Shown: piece by piece, positions 8,087 to 16,539 of the stretch
Layout: each line of letters begins with the position of its first letter
Position numbering within the stretch: the stretch's first letter is position 1
Source: Mesorhizobium sp. B2-7-2
Lineage (GTDB): Bacteria > Pseudomonadota > Alphaproteobacteria > Rhizobiales > Rhizobiaceae
NCBI RefSeq assembly: GCF_006440775.1
Contig: NZ_VFTZ01000039.1
Coordinates: 1-32,896 of the forward strand
DNA: 32,896 bases
Direction of reading: 5' to 3'
Program-made: the position numbers and the translations under genes
Notes under the pieces: generated by a model
Seen by the model: only the letters and a program-made list of their open reading frames with translations
What the model was told of the DNA's origin: nothing
Database searches by the model: none

Positions 8087-9379
<1,293 letters not shown>

Positions 9380-9520
9380 GAGAAAACGTCCCCTCGGCCC
9401 GGAACAGGCCGCTTCAATCGGTTGAGTGTGCCCGGCTTAGACTATTGGCCGGCTTGGTTCAAGAAATAGGATTTTTCTCAAAACCGGACCGACTGTGGCC
9501 GGCCAGTATGGCTGATTTGG

Positions 9521-9817
9521 TCAGTCCTTGTGCATTTTTCCAGCAGCCGGCAACCCTTCCGGCCGATCGTCGGGATCGCCGGCGCGCTGTTCGTCAGCGT
9601 CGCGGGCGCGCTGCTTGTTAGCGTCGCGGGCGCGTTGTTCGTCAGCGTCGCGGGCGCGCTGCTTGTCAGCGTCGTGGGCGCTCTGGTCGGCGGCGTCGCC
9701 AACCCGTCGCGAACGCGCCTGCATCTTGCGCTTCTGCAGATTGGCGCGCAGCGCCTCGGCCAGCCGGTCCTTGCGCTCGCCGCCGCCTTTTTTCGGTGGA
9801 TTTGCCTTGTCGTCCAT
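9521..9817 (-). CDS. Small hydrophilic protein with octapeptide tandem repeats
   Basis: A 98-residue, highly charged protein. ATG 9817 gives MDDKANPPKKGGGERKDRLAEALRANLQKRKMQARSR, a start commonly seen in short rhizobial proteins of unknown function. An in-frame ATG at 9859 would add 14 residues. The middle consists of repeated octapeptides of the type ARDADEQR/ARDANKQR, coded by 24-bp DNA repeats (9584-9679 plus one diverged copy). No signal peptide or TM segment is present; a helical, probably disordered or coiled structure is likely. It precedes murA on the same strand with a gap of about 140 nt. Confidence 0.65.
   Translation of the reverse strand: MDDKANPPKKGGGERKDRLAEALRANLQKRKMQARSRRVGDAADQSAHDADKQRARDADEQRARDANKQRARDADEQRAGDPDDRPEGLPAAGKMHKD
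9584..9703. repeat. 24-bp in-frame tandem repeat
   Basis: Four near-identical 24-bp units (9584-9607, 9608-9631, 9632-9655, 9656-9679) and a fifth diverged unit to 9703. Units alternate at a few positions (DEQ and NKQ codons). The period is a multiple of three, so copy number can change without breaking the frame. Confidence 0.9.
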
Positions 9818-10041
9818 CGTCCATTCCTGGCCGGCGGTCAGCCGGCCGCGATTCCGCAATGGCTAGCATTTTCGCGCGTCCATGTCATGAAAGCGGGCCG
9901 AGGGCCGGGTTTCATCCTGTGGATCAGCCGCGCATGCCGCCGCAACCCGCATAATTGCCGGTGGGAATCACATGCGACGCTTTGGGTTTTTCTTGGCCTT
10001 GCGCTTACCGGTTCGATATGGCAGAAGCGCCGCCATCGCAG

Positions 10042-10116
<75 letters not shown>

Positions 10117-10194
10117 GCCCATCCCGTTGAATTTGCTGAAGCTCTTGAGAGCCAAAGGTCTGCGTCCGTCTTTCGCGCCGATTTCAAAACATGG

Positions 10195-10268
10195 CTAGCG
10201 TCAAAGTCCGCGCCGAAATTCATTATTTTCGCAACAAGGATTCGACAACTTCGGCGCGCCAACGCTAG
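10195..10268. repeat. Nested inverted repeat upstream of the ClpP-like gene
   Basis: Outer arms CTAGCGT (10195-10201) and ACGCTAG (10262-10268) and inner arms CGCGCCGAA (10209-10217) and TTCGGCGCG (10250-10258) are both perfect and concentric, with an AT-rich loop between them. It lies about 30 bp before the ATG at 10297. It could be an mRNA leader structure, an operator or a recombination-related palindrome. Confidence 0.7.
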
Positions 10269-10296
10269 ACTTCGGTCCGGGGTGGTGCTCGGGGCC

Positions 10297-11454
10297 ATGT
10301 TTCGCGTTTTCTCAATTCTGATTGTGCTGTGTCTTGCGACGGCATTTTCCGGTGCTTCGTCCGCTCGCGCCGGGTTGCAGTTCAAGTCCCGGCAGACTGA
10401 CGGCGGGCTCCACTACATTTTGGTGTCGGGGGATTTTGCCTACCAAGATGACCTGTCGGTCTTTGAGACCCTGGTGCGCTCCAGCGCCGCGACGGCAGTT
10501 ACATTTCATTCCCCAGGCGGCAACATTCAGAAGGCTATGGACCTGGGCCGGCTCATTCGAAGGTTGGGCTTGGGGACGGCGCAGTTTAGAGCCTCTGAGT
10601 GCGAGTCCGCTTGCTCGTTGGCCTTCCTGGGGGGCGTGATACGCTTTGCCGAGGCTGGCTCAATTGGCGTCCACAAGTCATCGTTTCAGGGCGACGTTCC
10701 CTTCAGCACTCAGGAAGCAGTCTCCGCCGTCCAGCAAATCACTGCCGACGTCATTACCTACATGATCGAAATGGGTGTGGACCCGGCACTGCTGCAGCTC
10801 TCGCTCCAATACGACAGCAACGACATCCGGTATCTCTCCATGAGCGAGATGGCGAAGTACAAGGTCGTCACTTTCACCGCTGGCGCGGGCCAAGCAACAG
10901 TTGCAAATGCGCCGCCGTCCCCTCAGCCCGCATCGCCAACCGCGATCTCCGCACCGCCACCTCCAGCCAATCCATCGCTGGCGATTCCTGAGGCTCATTC
11001 TGGTCGGATAGGGCATCCGAAGGGCTCTGCGCCACTCAAGGCATTACCGGAGGGAAAGTCAACTAATGTGGCAGTGCTGAGGAATGGGAGCCAGGTGGCG
11101 ATCGTGGGTAGCAGCGGCCGCTGGTACCGAGTCCAGGCAGGCAATCAGATCGGCTACATGCACGACACCTGGATTCACGTAGATCAATACGATAGCGGCC
11201 CGTTTGGACGACGCCACATCCAGGTCAAGAGCTTCGACAACTACGCCGAGGCAGAGGCCTATGTCCGAACCTCCTCCATACCCCTTTCCGCCTATCTTGC
11301 CACCAACGGGTGGTTCGCGATCACCCTGGACAACACCTACGACGAGCCGATGGCCAGCACTTTGGTCAGTGAGATGAAGGCGCGGGGTGCAATACCCGAT
11401 GACGCCTACCCTACCTTCGGTAACACCTACGTTCGCAAGGTGTGCTGCCAGTAG
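10297..11454 (+). CDS. Exported ClpP-like (COG3904-type) protein with SH3 and SPOR-like C-terminus
   Basis: ATG 10297 gives 385 residues beginning with a clear signal peptide (FRVFSILIVLCLATAFSGASSARA). The frame extends upstream into tRNA-Thr, which is not credible as coding. Residues about 30-190 have the ClpP/crotonase-like layout of COG3904-type periplasmic proteins: HSPGGNI (72-75 Pro-Gly-Gly), the putative nucleophile Ser104 in CESACSLAFLGG, and His126 in SIGVHKSSF. A Pro/Ala-rich linker (about 200-228) follows. Then comes a bacterial SH3-like domain (about 248-296, VLRNGSQVAIVG...RWYRVQ...GYMH), then a SPOR-like region (about 306-382, HIQVKSFDNYAEAEAYV). The SH3 and SPOR-like parts suggest binding to the cell wall, with the protease-like domain acting in the periplasm. 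It is the only gene in the tRNA-Thr insertion. Function is unknown; domains are assigned by eye. Confidence 0.75.
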   Translation: MFRVFSILIVLCLATAFSGASSARAGLQFKSRQTDGGLHYILVSGDFAYQDDLSVFETLVRSSAATAVTFHSPGGNIQKAMDLGRLIRRLGLGTAQFRASECESACSLAFLGGVIRFAEAGSIGVHKSSFQGDVPFSTQEAVSAVQQITADVITYMIEMGVDPALLQLSLQYDSNDIRYLSMSEMAKYKVVTFTAGAGQATVANAPPSPQPASPTAISAPPPPANPSLAIPEAHSGRIGHPKGSAPLKALPEGKSTNVAVLRNGSQVAIVGSSGRWYRVQAGNQIGYMHDTWIHVDQYDSGPFGRRHIQVKSFDNYAEAEAYVRTSSIPLSAYLATNGWFAITLDNTYDEPMASTLVSEMKARGAIPDDAYPTFGNTYVRKVCCQ

Positions 11455-11679
11455 GCACCGCCAATCACTCGGAGTCCAAGGGACAGGTTCTACAACCCGA
11501 GCATCAAGGACTCGGGAAACGGCGGCAAGTTCGGCTGTTTGGATAAGCGGTGCCAGAGTTCTAAGCTGCCGAAGAAAATATTAGCAGCTGTTTTTATTGA
11601 ATTAGCTGAAGTTCAATCCTCTCTCGCAGCACCAGCTTTCCGAAACATCCTGGTGGGCGTGTCGGGCGATCACGCCGGC
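11455..11679. other. Right end of the tRNA-Thr insertion and junction to core
   Basis: This stretch contains an AT-rich segment (about 11555-11610), the second att copy (11610-11636) and a short core junction before the GGDEF-like gene. After the TAG at 11452-11454 the same frame stays open and reads FYNPSIKDSGNGGKFG, but no start or known domain supports a gene. Confidence 0.5.
11610..11636 (+). repeat. Direct repeat / att site, displaced tRNA-Thr 3' end (attR-like)
   Basis: Identical over 27 bp to the tRNA-Thr 3' end at 10092-10118, 1518 bp away. The rest of the tRNA is absent here, so this is a displaced fragment, not a gene. Confidence 0.92.
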
Positions 11680-12450
11680 TCAGTTGGTGACATGCGACAA
11701 CCGCAGGCCGGCTTCGTCCGGGGTCTCGACCATGCCTTCCTCCGCGAAGCGGAACATGTCCTCGAAATCCAGCTCGCGCTCGAAAATGACGCCGCCGACT
11801 TTGATCGCGAGCACGTCCTTGTCGCCTTTCGGCGCGAAATAGATCTCGCCGACCGTGCCGCGAATGCGCTCGCCGACGTCCTTGGCGTCCTCTTCGCTCG
11901 CGCCCGGCAGGAAGACGCCGAACATCGAGGTTCCGATCCGGCCGATCAGATCGTCCTTGCGCACCGCGGATCGGATGGCCGATGCGATCAGCCGCAAGGC
12001 CTCGTCGCCCCATTCGAGACCGAAGCGCAGGTTGATCGATGCCAGATGTTCCGGATGGATGACCAGAAAAGCGCCGGAGCGCGGGCCGGCTGGTTTCGCC
12101 GCCCTCCTGTCGACCATCGAGGTGAACACCTTGCCGTTCAGGCAGCCGGTCAGCTGATCGTAGGTGCCGGACCTCGTGAGTTCCTGCCGATAGCGGCGGA
12201 TCTCCACCTGTTGCCAGCCGAGCAGGGCAAACAACGGCAGACCGATGACGATCGGCACGATGATTGCCGTAATGGCCCCGCGGCCGAATGGCGTGAGGCT
12301 GTCGCTGAAAAGCAGCAGGTAATTCAAGCCGAGCGAAAGCGCGACGCAGGCGGCGGTGCCAGGCACGGCCAGCCAGATAAGGTGCTGCCACGTGTGAACC
12401 GGCGCGGTCGGTGTTCTCGTGGTCAAGGGCCAATCTCCTGTTCGATGCAT
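11680..12450 (-). CDS. Membrane-anchored degenerate GGDEF-domain protein
   Basis: A 256-residue protein with two N-terminal TM segments (about 24-48 and 60-79) and a C-terminal domain with the diguanylate cyclase fold. YDQLTGCLNGKVFTSMVD matches the start of GGDEF domains, and GDEALRLIASAIRSAVRKDDLIGRIG matches the part before the active site. The GG(D/E)EF signature is replaced by GTSMF (173-177), and the first metal-binding Asp position reads IHPEHL. The domain is therefore very likely unable to make cyclic di-GMP. It may act as a GTP or c-di-GMP sensor, or be structural. The gene is monocistronic and ends just beyond the tRNA-Thr insertion. Confidence 0.8.
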   Translation of the reverse strand: MHRTGDWPLTTRTPTAPVHTWQHLIWLAVPGTAACVALSLGLNYLLLFSDSLTPFGRGAITAIIVPIVIGLPLFALLGWQQVEIRRYRQELTRSGTYDQLTGCLNGKVFTSMVDRRAAKPAGPRSGAFLVIHPEHLASINLRFGLEWGDEALRLIASAIRSAVRKDDLIGRIGTSMFGVFLPGASEEDAKDVGERIRGTVGEIYFAPKGDKDVLAIKVGGVIFERELDFEDMFRFAEEGMVETPDEAGLRLSHVTN

Positions 12451-12678
12451 CGGCTTACAGGAGGTCCGTTACGATTTCGGTGTCAGGGAAGCGTACAATT
12501 TGATGCAAGTCGCCATGTTCTCCACGCCAAGGTCCGGCACACCGGCGGCCGCGGTCCACGGCTGACGACCTGCCGGTCGTCGGCCCAGTCCAGGTTTTAG
12601 AAGTGCTGAACCGCTCTGACCATTCTGCTTTCACGCAAGTGCGCGAGGGAACCGGCCACCGGCTTTCGCGCGGCAGCG
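12451..12678. other. Intergenic region
   Basis: Between the GGDEF-like gene and the nuclease-fold gene, both on the minus strand. No gene or clear hairpin was recognised. Minus-strand frames through here are extensions of shadow reading of the next gene. Confidence 0.4.
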
Positions 12679-13485
12679 CTATTGCGGGGGGCCGAAAATG
12701 CCCATCCGGGCGGTCCTCGCCACCACCTCCGCCTTGCCGTAAATGCTGCTGCGAGCGGCCATCGCCCAGCCGTTGGAAACCAGCCAGGCACCGACATCCT
12801 GCGTGCCGAGCGCGCAGGGCGCGGCGATGGCGAAACGGTCGACGTCCGGCGGCAGGAGGCATTTCAGCGCCCGCCCGCGCAGCCAGGCGTTGAAGGCGGC
12901 CCGCGCCCGCCGGCCGCAGGGCCAGGCGGTGTCGTCGAACATGCAGGTCCTGTCGGGGCCTATGTCGACCGTCCCGCTGATGGCGACGGTGCGTCCCATG
13001 GCTTCGACGACCGCCGAGGAGGTCGCGACGGGACGGAAAAGCAGCGTCTCGCGCCAATCCTGCGGCATCGGCGTCTGCGGCCGCGGTGCAAGTCCGAGTT
13101 CGCCAAGCGGAGGACGCGGTTCGATGCGCTCGATCCCGGATGGGTCGAGCGGCGGCGGCGCAATGAGGTCCTCGGCGATCTTGCGCGCCGGCCGGCCTGG
13201 CCGCGCGTCATGGATCGGGCCATGGAAGGCCGGCTTCAGGTCGCCGGCGTCCTGAGCCGGTGTGATCGAAGTGGGCGGCAGCAGGCGGCCACCCTCGACG
13301 ATCAGCACCATGCCTGCGAGCAGACCGAGACCGCCTAGAGCAATTCCAGGAAAAGTGTGAGCGGTTTTCCGTCCGGAAATGCATAAAAGACAAAGAGATA
13401 GGGCGTTTCGTCGTTTCAGTGAAATGGTGAAACGCGCTAGCGCGGACGCCAGCAGCGGGCGGCCGGACGAGCTCACCTGGTTCAC
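12679..13485 (-). CDS. Exported or membrane-anchored thermonuclease-like protein with repeat-derived N-terminus
   Basis: A 268-residue frame. The C-terminal half (about 170-268) resembles the staphylococcal-nuclease-like fold found in rhizobial thermonuclease family proteins: ISGTVDIGPDRTCMF, AWPCGRRARAAFNAWL, then LGTQDVGAWLVSNGWAM and YGKAEVVARTARMGIFGPP. The typical catalytic Arg/Asp/Glu set is not clearly complete, so activity is doubtful. A hydrophobic segment (about 45-64, FPGIALGGLGLLAGMVLIVEG) acts as signal anchor. A Pro-rich linker follows. Residues about 16-50 are coded by a palindromic repeat element (13335-13440) that is read in frame. The true start is therefore uncertain and could lie after the repeat. 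No close operon partner. Confidence 0.65.
   Translation of the reverse strand: MNQVSSSGRPLLASALARFTISLKRRNALSLCLLCISGRKTAHTFPGIALGGLGLLAGMVLIVEGGRLLPPTSITPAQDAGDLKPAFHGPIHDARPGRPARKIAEDLIAPPPLDPSGIERIEPRPPLGELGLAPRPQTPMPQDWRETLLFRPVATSSAVVEAMGRTVAISGTVDIGPDRTCMFDDTAWPCGRRARAAFNAWLRGRALKCLLPPDVDRFAIAAPCALGTQDVGAWLVSNGWAMAARSSIYGKAEVVARTARMGIFGPPQ
13335..13440. repeat. Palindromic repeat element A (coding N-terminus)
   Basis: Bounded by CTAG at both ends. A stem GGAAAAG...CGGTTTTCC lies on one side and a stem GCGTTTC...GAAACGC on the other. Related sequence occurs at 30405-30497. Both copies are read on the minus strand in the same frame and give the shared protein pattern S-x-KRRN...LCL...SG+......PGIAL. 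Confidence 0.8.
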
Positions 13486-13690
13486 GCGCCGGCCTCCGCG
13501 GGATCGTGCCGAAAGCCGGCGGTGCAGCTCGAGCCCGACCCGTTAGCTCCTGTCGACATGGCGCCACCCCCGACCGCTGAACCGGACCATACATTAGATG
13601 TGAGCGACATTCCTTGAAAAGCAAGGCGTTGCGTTAAGTCTCGCGCAACCAATGCGGCCTAGAATCGCCATCGGATGTCGAGGGGATGAC

Positions 13691-14227
13691 ATGATGCGCA
13701 AGCCGATACTGCTTTTTGCCTTTCCGGCCCTGGTGCTCATTCTGCTGGCGGCGGAGCGAGCGGCGGCGCTGCTTCTCGGCTTCTATCCGGCGAGCCCCGC
13801 TGCGTGGCATGCCTGGCTCGAGCTGCGGCCGTTCTCGACCATGTTCTGGCAGCAGGTGCACGCCTATCTCGGCGGATCGATGGCGCTCGATGCGGCCATT
13901 ATCGTCTTCGCGGCGGGCGCTTGCTGGATGGCCAGCCGCTCAAAATGGTCCGCCGGCTTCTTCCTCGCCAATCACGCCGCGCTGATCTTTGCCGGCAAGA
14001 TGATGGCGCTGAGCAGCAATGCGGAAACGGCGAGCACCATTGCCGCCTTCACCATACCGAACGGCTTGCGCTTCTCGCTTATGCTTGATTTCAGCGCCGA
14101 GAATTGCCTCGTGCTGTGCCTTGGTCTCGCGGCATGCGCCTATTGCCATGTCGCGTTTCTGCGCGAGGCAAGGCTGCGTGCCGAAGCCCGCGCTGTCCGC
14201 GTGCTTGCGCTGCAGCGCGATCTGTAA
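13691..14227 (+). CDS. Small integral membrane protein of unknown function
   Basis: About 178 residues. ATG 13691 (or ATG 13694 next to it) is preceded by GAGGGGA at 13680-13686, so it is preferred to an in-frame ATG at 13652. Four hydrophobic segments are visible: the N-terminal ILLFAFPALVLILLAAE, ALDAAIIVFAAGACWMA, GFFLANHAALIFAGKMMAL and ENCLVLCLGLAACAYCHVA. The last 20 residues are basic and probably cytoplasmic. No known domain recognised. It is divergent from the preceding gene and convergent with the next; it stands alone. Confidence 0.65.
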   Translation: MMRKPILLFAFPALVLILLAAERAAALLLGFYPASPAAWHAWLELRPFSTMFWQQVHAYLGGSMALDAAIIVFAAGACWMASRSKWSAGFFLANHAALIFAGKMMALSSNAETASTIAAFTIPNGLRFSLMLDFSAENCLVLCLGLAACAYCHVAFLREARLRAEARAVRVLALQRDL

Positions 14228-14259
14228 TCTGCCGGGCCGGGCGGCGAAAATCCGCCTGC

Positions 14260-14817
14260 TCAGTTGATCTTCTTGTAATAGACCTTGCCGTCGGGCTGCT
14301 GGATGCGCTGGTAGGATGGGTTAGGCCCCGGGGGCGCGACCTTGCGCTTGAACGCGGGCTGCCCGTCTCCGGCGCCAGCGCCTCCGTCGGCCGCGGACGC
14401 ATCCGCCACCGTGGTGTTGTCGAGCAGGGCCGGCTCGGCCGCGCCGGGCGCCGGATCGCCGGCTGCGACCGGCTGGCCTTGCTCAAGCTTGGCGATATTG
14501 CCGTTGATCCGGCCGAAATTCGCCTGCAATTGATGGTCCAGCGTCTCGAACCGGCTCTGGAAACCGTTATTGACGGTGTCGATGCGCGCGCCGATCCGCT
14601 GCTCGAACTGGCCGAGCTGCTCCAGCCGCGCCTCCATCGTCTTGAGGTCGTTCACGCCGCGATAGAGATAGATCGCGGCCGTCACGTTGACGGCGGTGAC
14701 GAGCAACGCACCCACCGCCACGACTCCGATCAGCCTGGCCCGGCTGGGCTTTCCCGGAGCGGCTTCCCTGTGACCGAGTTCGATTGCCGGAACGTCCGGC
14801 TCGCTGATCATCGTCAT
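14260..14817 (-). CDS. Single-pass membrane protein with coiled-coil, last gene of the tad minus arm
   Basis: A 185-residue protein of unknown function. The N-terminal cytoplasmic part (about 1-28) precedes one TM segment (about 29-52, LIGVVAVGALLVTAVNVTAAIYLY). A heptad-rich region (about 55-118, LKTMEARLEQLGQFEQRIG...ISKLEQ-like) and a low-complexity Ala/Pro/Asp stretch follow. The C-terminus YQRIQQPDGKVYYKKIN looks like a small folded end. The start overlaps the stop of the L,D-transpeptidase by 4 nt (ATGA type), so the two are translationally coupled. The context suggests an envelope role. Confidence 0.7.
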   Translation of the reverse strand: MTMISEPDVPAIELGHREAAPGKPSRARLIGVVAVGALLVTAVNVTAAIYLYRGVNDLKTMEARLEQLGQFEQRIGARIDTVNNGFQSRFETLDHQLQANFGRINGNIAKLEQGQPVAAGDPAPGAAEPALLDNTTVADASAADGGAGAGDGQPAFKRKVAPPGPNPSYQRIQQPDGKVYYKKIN

Positions 14818-15389
14818 TCAACCACCACCTTTGCGCCCACCGCGACGCGTTTGAAGAGATCGATCACATCGGTGTTCGTCAGCCGGAAGCATCCGGACGT
14901 GCCGTCGAATCCGACGCCCTTGGGATCGTTGGTGCCATGGATGCGATAGAGCGTGTCGCGCCCGTCGCGCGACAGATAAAGCGCCCTGGCGCCGAGCGGA
15001 TTGTAGGGACCGGCCGGCACCATCGCCGGCAGTTCCGGCCGGCGCGCGCGCATTTCCCTGGGCGGGCGCCATTCCGGCCATTCGGTCTTGGAGGCGATTT
15101 TGACCGTTCCGGTCCAGCCGAAGCCGTCGCGGCCGACGCTGATCTGGTAGCGCAGCGCCTGGCCTTGGCCAGTCACCAGATAGAGCGCCTTCTCGTTTTT
15201 GCGGATAACGATCGTGCCGGGCTGCTCGCCGGTCTCGAAGGCGACCGCCTTGCGCAGGCTAGGCCCCATGGCGGGCAGCGGCGGCAGTCCTGAGCCGGCT
15301 TGCGCCAAACCGCAGGCCGACACCAGCATCATGCCTGCCATAAAGGCGCTGGCCAGATGCGCGGCAGTGAATCGGCTAGCGCTGGGCAT
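14814..15389 (-). CDS. L,D-transpeptidase (YkuD domain), exported
   Basis: A 191-residue protein that cross-links peptidoglycan (3-3) or attaches proteins to it by transpeptidation. The N-terminal signal region has MMLVSAC (Cys26), a possible lipobox, followed by an alternative signal-peptidase I site at AQA. The YkuD domain spans about 58-190: TIVIRKNEKALYLV, RYQISVGRDGFGW, then His151 in YRIHGTN and the catalytic Cys167/Arg169 in SGCFRLTNTDV. The motif is complete, with Phe where Ile is usual. The start codon lies inside the end of the CpaE gene (14-nt overlap), and its stop overlaps the next gene by 4 nt, so it belongs to the tad transcript. Being inside a pilus operon is unusual. Confidence 0.9.
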   Translation of the reverse strand: MPSASRFTAAHLASAFMAGMMLVSACGLAQAGSGLPPLPAMGPSLRKAVAFETGEQPGTIVIRKNEKALYLVTGQGQALRYQISVGRDGFGWTGTVKIASKTEWPEWRPPREMRARRPELPAMVPAGPYNPLGARALYLSRDGRDTLYRIHGTNDPKGVGFDGTSGCFRLTNTDVIDLFKRVAVGAKVVVE

Positions 15390-16539
15390 TGTCCAGCCGC
15401 TCTTTGAACATGCGTTTCAAATCCTTGTTGAAGCGCGCGCGTCCGTCGACCTCCGAAGGCAGGATGGCGCGATTCAGCGCGTCGGCAAGGAGCGCGTTGT
15501 CCAGCGCCAGCGACTTGATGTGCGGCGCCTTGAAGATCTTCTCCAGCTCGCTGCGCGAGAAGTGGTTGCCGAACCATTTGCGCTTGTGCTTGTTGGCGAC
15601 CAGCGTGATGCTGACCTTGTTGCCGCGCAATTCGCGGATCTTCTTGTAGAGCCGCTTGCCTTGCCTCAGCGAAGCGACGTTGAGCTCGAAGACGATGAAT
15701 ATCTCGTCGCTCGTGCGCAGCACCGAATCGTGCCACGGCGTCTCGATGTTGGGCAGGTCGATGACGATGTCGTCGAAGCGGTAGGCGACGAGATCGAGCA
15801 GCCGGAAGACGAAGTCGGAACCGCGCGGCTCGAACGGCAGTTGCGGCCGTTCGAAGGAATAGAGCGTCAGGCCGGAGGGCCGCGACAGTTTGATGACGTC
15901 CATCAGCTCGACGTCGAGCCGGTCCGGCTGGCCGATGATGCCGGAGAGGTCGAACTGGTTGAACTGGTTGAGATAGGCGCCGCAATTGGCGCTCTGGAAA
16001 TCGAGATCGACGAGGCAGGTCGAGGCCGCCCGCTCGGCCGATTTCGAGGCGAGATACTCGGCCGCCGAGATCGCCAGCGTGGTCGCGCCGGCGCCGCCGC
16101 TGGCGGCAATGAAGGTGACGATGCGGCTCTTGGTGCCCTGGCTGCCGGTGTCGTGGAAGGTGACGGCGTTGAGCAGCTCCTTGGCGTCGAGCGGCTTGTG
16201 CAGCCAGTCGGATGCGTTCATGCGCACCAGGACGCGCGTCTGCTCGGAGGTGAGCTCGTCGGAGATCGCGATCAGCGGCACCGACGCCCAGGCCGCGCGC
16301 GCCTCGACGATTGCCGGATTGCCGAGCAGCTCGCCATTGGCGAGATCGAGGATGATGATGCCGGGCCGGCTGTCGACAGGCGGTCCTTTGAGGAACTCCG
16401 CCGCGTCCGAGACCTTGACGTCGTAGATCGCCAGCGCGTCGAGCCGAGTCGTCACGTCGCGCTTGAAATTCGCATCGCCGGAAAACAGCGCCACCTGCTT
16501 GCGTTTTGTGGGGAGGACTCTGGTGTCGATGGCGTTCAT
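15376..16539 (-). CDS. cpaE: Pilus assembly ATPase-like CpaE/TadZ
   Basis: A 387-residue protein that in tad systems localises the pilus machine, often at the pole. The N-terminal receiver-like domain (about 15-130) lacks the usual phosphorylation context. A MinD/ParA-type domain (about 140-375) shows IVTFIAASGGAGATTLAISAA, a deviant Walker A with ASGGAGATT in place of KGGxGKT. It also shows TCLVDLDFQSANCGAYL and FDDIVIDLPNIETPW. A deviant Walker A is common among TadZ proteins. It follows the second TadE-like gene with a 4-nt overlap (16536-16539). Confidence 0.92.
   Translation of the reverse strand: MNAIDTRVLPTKRKQVALFSGDANFKRDVTTRLDALAIYDVKVSDAAEFLKGPPVDSRPGIIILDLANGELLGNPAIVEARAAWASVPLIAISDELTSEQTRVLVRMNASDWLHKPLDAKELLNAVTFHDTGSQGTKSRIVTFIAASGGAGATTLAISAAEYLASKSAERAASTCLVDLDFQSANCGAYLNQFNQFDLSGIIGQPDRLDVELMDVIKLSRPSGLTLYSFERPQLPFEPRGSDFVFRLLDLVAYRFDDIVIDLPNIETPWHDSVLRTSDEIFIVFELNVASLRQGKRLYKKIRELRGNKVSITLVANKHKRKWFGNHFSRSELEKIFKAPHIKSLALDNALLADALNRAILPSEVDGRARFNKDLKRMFKERLDNAQR

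Larger units (their letters stand above)
10117..11636. mobile_element. Integrase-less 1.5-kb insertion between tRNA-Thr and its duplicated 3' end
   Basis: A perfect 27-bp direct repeat of the tRNA-Thr 3' end brackets this segment, the mark of site-specific integration by a tyrosine recombinase. It holds one gene (10297-11454) and no integrase or excisionase. A second, imperfect 15-bp direct repeat (10127-10141 and 11597-11611, 14 of 15 identical) lies just inside the two att copies. In a circular form it would flank the core, as recombinase-binding sites do. The right end is AT-rich compared with the neighbours. It may be a deletion remnant of a larger island or a small element mobilised in trans. 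Confidence 0.75.

Noticed and set aside
9584..9703. Regular repeat considered as CRISPR
   Set aside because: Units are directly tandem without unique spacers and keep a reading frame.
11455..11610. Open frame after the TAG of the ClpP-like gene (FYNPSIKDSGNGGKFG...) as a second small gene or read-through tail
   Set aside because: No start codon with ribosome site, no known domain; the frame continues only as antisense of the GGDEF-like gene.
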